DNA of 64,000 bases from Morella rubra (lineage: Eukaryota; Streptophyta; Magnoliopsida; Fagales; Myricaceae). This document shows, piece after piece, positions 56,995 to 64,000 of the stretch (its first letter is position 1; every line of letters begins with the position of its first letter). The position numbers and the translations under genes were made by a program. The stretch lies in contig RXIC02000065.1 of assembly GCA_003952965.2 (NCBI GenBank), forward strand, positions 116,791-180,790, read 5' to 3'. Below the pieces are notes generated by a model that saw only the letters and a program-made list of their open reading frames with translations, did no database searches and was not told the DNA's origin.

Positions 56995-58469
56995 AGTGTG
57001 GTTGCACATACCTCAAGACTACCCATCCTTCTCGCATTCGTCCTTCGGAGTGGATGCCTTTCATACTTAGGTACGGTACCAACCATCCTATTTAGCCCAT
57101 AACATAGCAAAACATCTCACTTTCATTTATATAAAATTTTCCTTTCTTCCTTTTGAGAAAATCAATGCAAATGCTCATGATGTGCTCAATGACAAATATT
57201 CATGTTGTGTATCATTCCAGTTTTCGAAAAAACATAATTTTTCTACTTACCTTTACCTACTCGAGTTTGTGGTGGTTCCTTGCCTACAAATGATACATAC
57301 TAAGGTCGTCACTTAAATAATTTAGAATTTCACTTGATGCAACAAATAATCATTCATTTCAACCAAAACATGTTATATTAAGTCACATATATTTCTTTAC
57401 TAACCATCAGTGGTTCTATAATATAAAAATCTATATAACTATCATTGAACCCATTAAAATTGGGTGTCAAAATGGTCCTCATACTCGCCACTATAACATA
57501 TTAAAACTTAGGGTAATTCGGAGCTCCCTTGCCACTCAAAAGATTTAATTGAAAATACAAGTTGATGGGCGCCTTCAAGCTGATGACAGCTTCGACGTAT
57601 CCAACTTCAAAAATTCATAACTTGATAAGTATAGCTTCAAATTGAACTAAACAAATTTTGAAATTTTCTTCTTTAATATACTTAAATTTAAGGATAAAAA
57701 TCATATAAATCGGATATGATTTACTATTTCAAAAATGCTTCACAACAAATACAAATTCTAGAGTAAATACAGTTGTTTCCAGCTTGACCTTCCTAACTTT
57801 GAAAATTTCTAACTTGTTTATCTTTTCTCGAAATTTCAAAAGTCCTTTTCAAAATACTGTTACTTTCTAAGTTTAATTTTCAAAACAGGAAATACATAAA
57901 TATGAACTGAAAATACCTTTCAAATAAATTTAACAATGTTTGAAAAATCTGGAACACACTACTGCTTCTCCAGCTCAATCTCTGATTTTCAAAACTACAT
58001 AACGTATTTAGTACAGACTCAAATAAAACAAAATTTATTTTAATATATTCATATTTCATAAAGGTAAAGTTCAAGAGAAACCTCATAAGTATCCGATTTG
58101 AAATGGGTCCTTAAAAGACCTCCAAACTAAGAAAGAAATCTGGAACATTTTACCTTGTGTCCAGTTTACACATTAAACTTCAAAACCACGTAACTCACTC
58201 GTTTTTCAACTAAAACGCACGAAATTTGTCTCAAAATGCTTCCCTTTCATAAAATTAAAGTTCAATACCTAAACCCTTAAAATCCAATTTGAAATTACCC
58301 CTTAAATGATATTCAAAACAAGCAAAGAGTCTGGGACGCACAAGGCTGGGTGATAGCTTGACATCTAAACTTTAAAAATTCATAACTCACTGAATATATA
58401 TCCGAATCACCTGAAATTACCCCTTAAATGATATTCGAAACTCACTGATTACACACCAAGCAATCCTTG
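56995..58469 (-). mobile_element. Inverted LTR fragment b'-3 (fossil)
   Basis: Paralogue of 40561-41990 and reverse-complement match to the long LTR. Ends CAATCCTTGTT and continues into segment a of unit 3, which is the ancestral junction between tandem units. Confidence 0.8.
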
Positions 58470-61400
58470 TTATTAGGTCAGATTTTTTACTGAAGAATGT
58501 AGATATTGCAGTTTCTATTGATGCAGTGAGCATCCATCCACACACACACAAAAGAAAAGAAATTTGGAGAGAAATAGGCGATATTGTTAAACCCACACAT
58601 TACATTTAATCTGAAAAGTTGTTCGTACAGCCCTGCTTCAGTTGTCTGAATCTGGGCAAGCTGTACAATGGCATAGCCCTCCCTCAAAAAAGCAGAAATT
58701 TTCCTATTACCTTTTATCAAGGCAGGTAATACCTGATAAAACACCCTCGGAACTGTTTCTACCTTTTATTTCTAATTACTGAAAACAATCAATAGAAGAT
58801 TAAGTTAGACATTCTAATGTGATTTTATGATTAAACTTATATGCTTAGGTACTTGAAGCCGAGCAAATAGCATTTCAGATAAAGCTAGTTTTGCACCATT
58901 AGAGCTGTGGCCCCTGTTGTAAATGGAGTATCTTATGTCAAATGTTTTCATACTAAGTTATCGGTGTTACATCTTGATTTTCTGTGGGAAGTTCTTTTGA
59001 ACTAATGTACGTAACATGCACTGAAGGCCATTGGTTCATTGCTGAAGGCAAAATGGGTAGAACCAATCTGCATAGAAGTCTAAGGGTCTATGGTTAACTG
59101 CAGTGTCTCGATAGATTCCGCTTTTAAAAATAATTGGTATATTTTCGAGAGAGTTCCTATTAAAAGTTTACAATGTTGATCTGATGAGCATTAGTGCAGT
59201 GCTTATCCGCATGTTATATATGTCAGTAAAGCCTGTCTTGATTTGAATTTGCTCACAGCTAACCTTGTTTGTTGTAGAATACAAAAGTCTACACAGCTTT
59301 TGCTACAGACGTTATGAAGTTACGACAAATTAATTGGAGATTCCTATGTTTCACTGGCCTTTTTGTCTGGGGATCCTTCTGAGTTTCAGTGGCCGTTTTG
59401 TCTGGGGATCCTTCTGAAACCTGGTGACTAGGGAACTGGATACTACCTCTGGAAGTTTGCCAACGGATGGATGGAGCCTTGTATGGGTACTTTTTAGCTG
59501 TTATCATTGACAGCATAGCTTAGCCTCCTGTATCCATTTCTGTTTAGGTGTATGATCCCGCCAAATGGCCTTCGCAGGACTGGTCACCATTTCATCCCAG
59601 ATGCTCATGATCTTGAGGCACGGTTTCATGTTTAGTACCAGGTAAGACCTTGCCAACAATGTTCCTCCATTAACAGGATCAACCTTTTTTTCTTTTTCTT
59701 CCATGAAATGTTATTAGGACCACTGGGTGGCGGAGCATTAAGACCATTTTAGCTGCCTTTTATTTCCCATGTAATTTCCAATGTATTGTTACTCGACAGT
59801 GGTGAGAGAATGGATGCCTTTTTTCTCTTTCCCGGAAATACCTAGGCAGTAGTGTAAAAGAATTGGTTTTATAGGGTTTCTCTGGTCAGGGTAACATCAT
59901 TAACTTCAAATAACAAACAGGGAAATCGGTAGGACACAACCTTGCCTACCATCTTCTTACCATGCACGCACTGTTTCACTTTGAAATCAGTGTGAGATTG
60001 GTATAATTTATTCTCTCCAGTAGACGAAGGCAATGCTCTCCCTCTTAAACTGTTTACATTGGCTCGGAGCACAAATTTACTAACTATTTCTAATTAGCTT
60101 TTGAGTTCTGGAAGTTCAACATCGGTTAGGGGGGGGAGAGAATGAATCGGTTAGTGGGAGATGTGTTGTTTGAGGAAATGCCAATAGGCATGTGGGGAGA
60201 AGGAACCATAGGAACCATGGAGGATCCACGGGCTCTAAAGGGCGCAATAATCCCTCAGGAGATAGGGAGATACACAATTACTTTATGTTTAGTATCCTTT
60301 AAACATCTACGTAGCATTTTTACTTATGCGTGATGGTGTATATTTAGTTTTTATGATATTAGCATGCATTTAAAATAACTTATATAACCCAATATATATA
60401 ATTCTTTGTCAATATATGCTATTAATTTATGTTTAAGATAACTCATATTCATATAATATGTTAAGTAAATGATATATGATATATGCCATACATATGTCAT
60501 TTATATATATATAAACATATTTTGTTATGCACTTTAGTTTAAAGCTTGGTTCAATATATTTGGTAATTAAATATTTATCTATTTATATAAAATTAATTAT
60601 ATAATTGTTGAACATTTTATATGGTATTAATCACTACAACAAAAATGATCTTCATAAATTATTGGGTGTACAAACTAAATTTTGTTATCGAAACGTTCGC
60701 AAAACGCAATATCCGTCCGAAGTTACTAAAAAATGTCTTGACAGATTTTTGGGTGATGGACAATTCGTCACATATTTTTACAAACTGTCCAGACATATTC
60801 CAACTCTGTCCGCACGAGACTGGTGACGCATTTGCAATCATCATGAAATTTGCACGTACGTAAGGACCCCTTGCATAACTATTTGGACTCATAAAGGAGT
60901 ACTAGCATGGTTGACACGTGTTTGATGCCGAAGATGGTGCTAAACAACTGTAACACGTCCAGACGGTACATTGACGTCTTCACCCAGCAAATTGTGTGCT
61001 TCCATGTTGCATAATTGAGATGTGTGCCCCTTGTTAATGTTCGGACTCCTTATAACAGCTCAGACAGGCGAAGGTTCTGGATGATTTTGTATTCGTTCAA
61101 GATTTAGAATTTAATGTGGACAAATTTGATTAGGCCACGTTTTGTTCTTTTGCGTCCAAATGCTCTATACTGGTCTAGACTCTGTAGACAGATTTTAGAA
61201 AGGAAGAGTCCTTTTGAAAGCCAAAATGTAACCCAACTCATTGCCATTTTCTCTACGGCTCACACATTTCATCTCATTTTAATTCCTATTTCGAGAGTTC
61301 GTCACTTTCAAGTAAGTTCGTGCCTTTATATTTTGATTTTTATCCTTAAAATGTTAGATTTTTTGATAGTTATGCATAAATCTTCAATTTTTGTTTTTTG

Positions 61401-61642
61401 GGTTCTAGGATTGTTTTAGTTATAATTTTATGATATATGGTTATGTATTGCGGTGGTTGTGGGGGTGGGGAGAAGGGCGCCATGGCAGAGTCCAATCGGT
61501 CCTCTTCCCCCATGAGTTCGAACGGTGTCTACCGTGCGGAAGAGTAATTGTTAGAATTATTTTTATAATTCATGTTGTCCGAATGGCGTGATTATGTCGT
61601 GCGGACATTGATTGTTAGTTTTTATAAAAATGTCGTTGTTTG
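58470..61642. other. Segment a of the repeat unit (copy 3), no gene recognised
   Basis: Same content as 19529-22660: 35-bp tandem pair near 59348-59417, donor-like CAG|GTAAGA near 59640, tRNA-like block near 61478-61540. At 60630 a CACTACAACAAAAATGATC sequence, partly lost in copy 1, suggests a small CACTA-type remnant. Confidence 0.65.
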
Positions 61643-64000
61643 TGTGAGACCCTGACTTAGAGACTAGTATTTTCTATCAGTTTAGATTTTCTTTCATGTT
61701 GATCTAGACATTGAAATTTTACTTCGTCACTCCTAAGTGTTGCACTATCCTGAATTATTGAAAAAAGAAATGTATGGTTTAATTTAAAATTTATGACCAA
61801 GGTGAAATTTTACTTTATATTTATTTTGGTCTATTTTGTTAATATCCAAATTTTATATTGTGTTCTAGTCTTAAAATAAGCATGTTGATTTTAGATCTTT
61901 GTTTTGTATGATAGGGTGTATTTTAAATTCTTTTAGAGATTAGAGTCCCATTATTTTGAAGTTTTATAGCTAAATTATAAATTTACAAAAATTCAAGTAC
62001 CTTAAATTTAATTTATGAGTCTTACATTAAAATTAGGGAATTAAGAAGAATGAAGGGTAGAATTTCAAATACATAGAGAGTAGGGAGAGAAAAATTTAAA
62101 AGATTTAAATGTGTTGCCCATGAGACCCAATGGGAATAGGCGATAGAAATAATGTTGGGACAATTAAGTCAATTGACTTCCCTTCTCTTCTTTCTTTTCC
62201 ATCGTCAACCATTCCTCTCCCATTTTTCATTCTACACATACAGCTTAGAGAGAGAGAGAGAGAGAGAGAAGAGGATGGAGATAGAGTCAGAAGTGTGAAA
62301 GGGACGAAGACAAAGAAGAAACGAAGAAGAAGAACTCGTGGATTTCTTTGGTGATTCAGTATGTTTTGAGAGAATAACTTAAAATCTTTATTTTTTTTTT
62401 GGTTGCATATAATGATCTAGAGTTAGGTTCGGTGTACAGGGTTGAGGAGAAGTGAAGAGCATCAGAAAAATCGAAAGAAATCAAGGAAAATAGTTGTGGC
62501 TATGTTTGGCTAATTCTCAAAAAAAATTCCGCAATCACTTTTTCATTAATTCCAATATTTTTTTTACAAATTCCAATAAATTTTTACAAACTCCAACAAC
62601 TTTTAACAAATTTTTCACAAATCTCAAGAGAATCTACACTACCTCTAAAAAAAAAAAAAAAAAATTATCTTAATCATTACACAAAAATGTTTTCAAAACC
62701 AAACCAAACATAGCTATATATATATGTTGTGAAACTGAAGGAGGAAGGGATTTTTGATAGAGATTTGGTTGTTTTGATTGTGTTTGTGTATCAAAATGTT
62801 TAGAAACTTGTTTAGATTAGATATAATTCGCTGCATGTGTGATTTAGTATATAAAGATTCAAGAAATCGATTTGAAACCAATTGTTTTGTAGAAAAATTA
62901 AGTTCTGCAGAATAGAGTCTCATTAGGGACTACTTTTATGTTGATTCTTGTACTGTTTTGATACCAAATCAATTTTATCTGAAAATTCTTTCAAAACCAA
63001 GGATTTTGACAAAAATTTCAGGTGATTCGGATATATATTGAGTGGGTTATTAATTTTTTAAAGTTTAGATGTCAAGCTGTCACCCAGCCTTGTGCGTCCT
63101 AGACTCTTTGCTTGTTTCGAATATCATTGAAGGGGTTAGATTTTAATGGGTTAGGGCTTGGACTTTAAGTTTATGAAAGGGGAACATTTTTGAGACAAAT
63201 TTCGTGCATTTTACTTAAAAAACGAGTGAGTTACGTGGTTTTGAAGTTTGGTGTGTAAACTGGACACTAGGTAAAATGTTCCAGATTTCTTTCTTAGTTC
63301 GGAGATCTTTTAAGGGCCCATTTTCAAATCAAATTGTTATGCGGTTTGTCTTGAACTTTAATTTTATGAAATAGGAGCATGTTAAAATAAATTTTGCGTT
63401 ATTTGAGTCTGTACTGAATAAGTTATGAATTTTTGAAAATCAGAGGTTGAGCTGGAGATGCAGTGGTGTGTAGCAAGTAACAGTATTTTGAATTGAATTT
63501 TGAAATTTCGAGAAAAGATAAACAAGTTACAAATTTTCAAAATTAGAAAGGTTAAGCTGGAAACAATAGTATTTACTTTAGGATTTTTACCTGTTGTGAA
63601 GCATTTTTGAAATAGTAAATCATATCCGATTTTTATACTTTTTATCTTTAAATTTAAGTATATGAAAGAAGAAAATTTCAAAACTTGTTTAGTTCAATTT
63701 GAAGCTATACTTATTAAGTTATGAATTTTTGAAGTTGGACACGTGGAACGCACCCAAAAACTTGTATTTTTAAATAAATCTTTTGAGCTGCAAACGAGCT
63801 CTGAGTTACCCTAAGTTTTAATATGTTATAGCGTCAAGTGTGAGGATCATTTTGGCACCCAATTTTAATGGGTTCAGTGATAGTGAAATATAATTTTATA
63901 TTATAGAACCACTGCTGGTTAGTAAAGAAATATATGTGACTTAGTATAACATGTTTTGGTTGAAATGAATGATTGTTTGTTGCATCAAGTGAAATTCTAA
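61643..64000 (+). mobile_element. Long LTR, copy 3 (truncated by window edge, fossil)
   Basis: Begins TGTGAGACCC like copy 1 and matches it to the window end. Contains a GA tract at 62247-62270 and the Tourist-like MITE at 62499-62714. Confidence 0.75.
62499..62714. mobile_element. Tourist-like MITE inside the LTR, copy 3
   Basis: GCTATGTTTGG inverted ends, paralogous to 23523-23735. Confidence 0.65.

Larger units (their letters stand above)
41991..58469 (+). repeat. Tandem segment, unit 2
   Basis: Second copy of the large repeat. It lacks segment a and the first part of the LTR (the join CTTGTTGAAATTTT at 41991 lies within a short microhomology) and the 0.41-kb LTR piece. It gained a MULE-like MITE and an LTR element with a nested TRIM. 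Confidence 0.9.
58470..64000 (+). repeat. Tandem segment, unit 3 (runs off the window)
   Basis: Near-identical to 19529-25079 of unit 1, through segment a and about two-thirds of the LTR. Small differences include extra AT-rich sequence near 60470-60590 and a shorter GA tract. Confidence 0.9.

Overview
The window is nuclear DNA of a flowering plant, most likely a dicot. It carries a spliced plant gene with GT-AG introns, plant-type Ty3/gypsy retrotransposons, CACTA, hAT and MULE-type DNA transposons, an NLR (CC-NBS-LRR) remnant and a defensin-like peptide family. I see no bacterial-type operons, no CRISPR array and no convincing tRNA or rRNA gene.

Layout. (1) Bases 1-8093 hold an old Ty3/gypsy element of the Tat lineage on the minus strand. 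Its 5' LTR is split by a 519-bp hAT-type non-autonomous transposon with a clear 8-bp target duplication. (2) Bases 9019-18401 hold the one large, apparently functional host gene: four coding exons for the U11/U12 snRNP 48 kDa protein (U11-48K, minor spliceosome), recognised by its CHHC zinc finger and a conserved basic motif. (3) From 19529 to the window end the sequence is a tandem array of one large segment, present almost three times (units 19529-41990, 41991-58469, 58470 to beyond 64000). After removing unit-specific insertions the ancestral unit is about 16.6 kb. In order it holds a unique-looking 3.1-kb segment, a roughly 3.6-kb LTR with primer-binding site and gag start, a CC-NBS-LRR 3' fragment, a broken defensin-like gene cut by a CACTA end, AT-rich transposon debris, an intact defensin-like gene with its promoter, and an inverted fragment of the same LTR.

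The units differ by clean later events. Unit 1 has a 2974-bp CACTA transposon carrying exons of a CUL1-type cullin gene (a Pack-CACTA; 3-bp target duplication, empty sites preserved at two paralogous positions), a local 0.9-kb duplication of the defensin-like promoter, and an extra defensin-like block. Unit 2 has a 501-bp MULE-like MITE, an old chromovirus with a nested TRIM, and a microhomology deletion that removed the first 3.2 kb of the unit.

No pathway links these genes. The locus is best read as a housekeeping splicing gene bordered by a young, transposon-rich, tandemly duplicating cluster of secreted cysteine-rich peptide genes. Two near-identical defensin-like ORFs (33099-33347 and 55593-55838) look intact; three other copies are broken.
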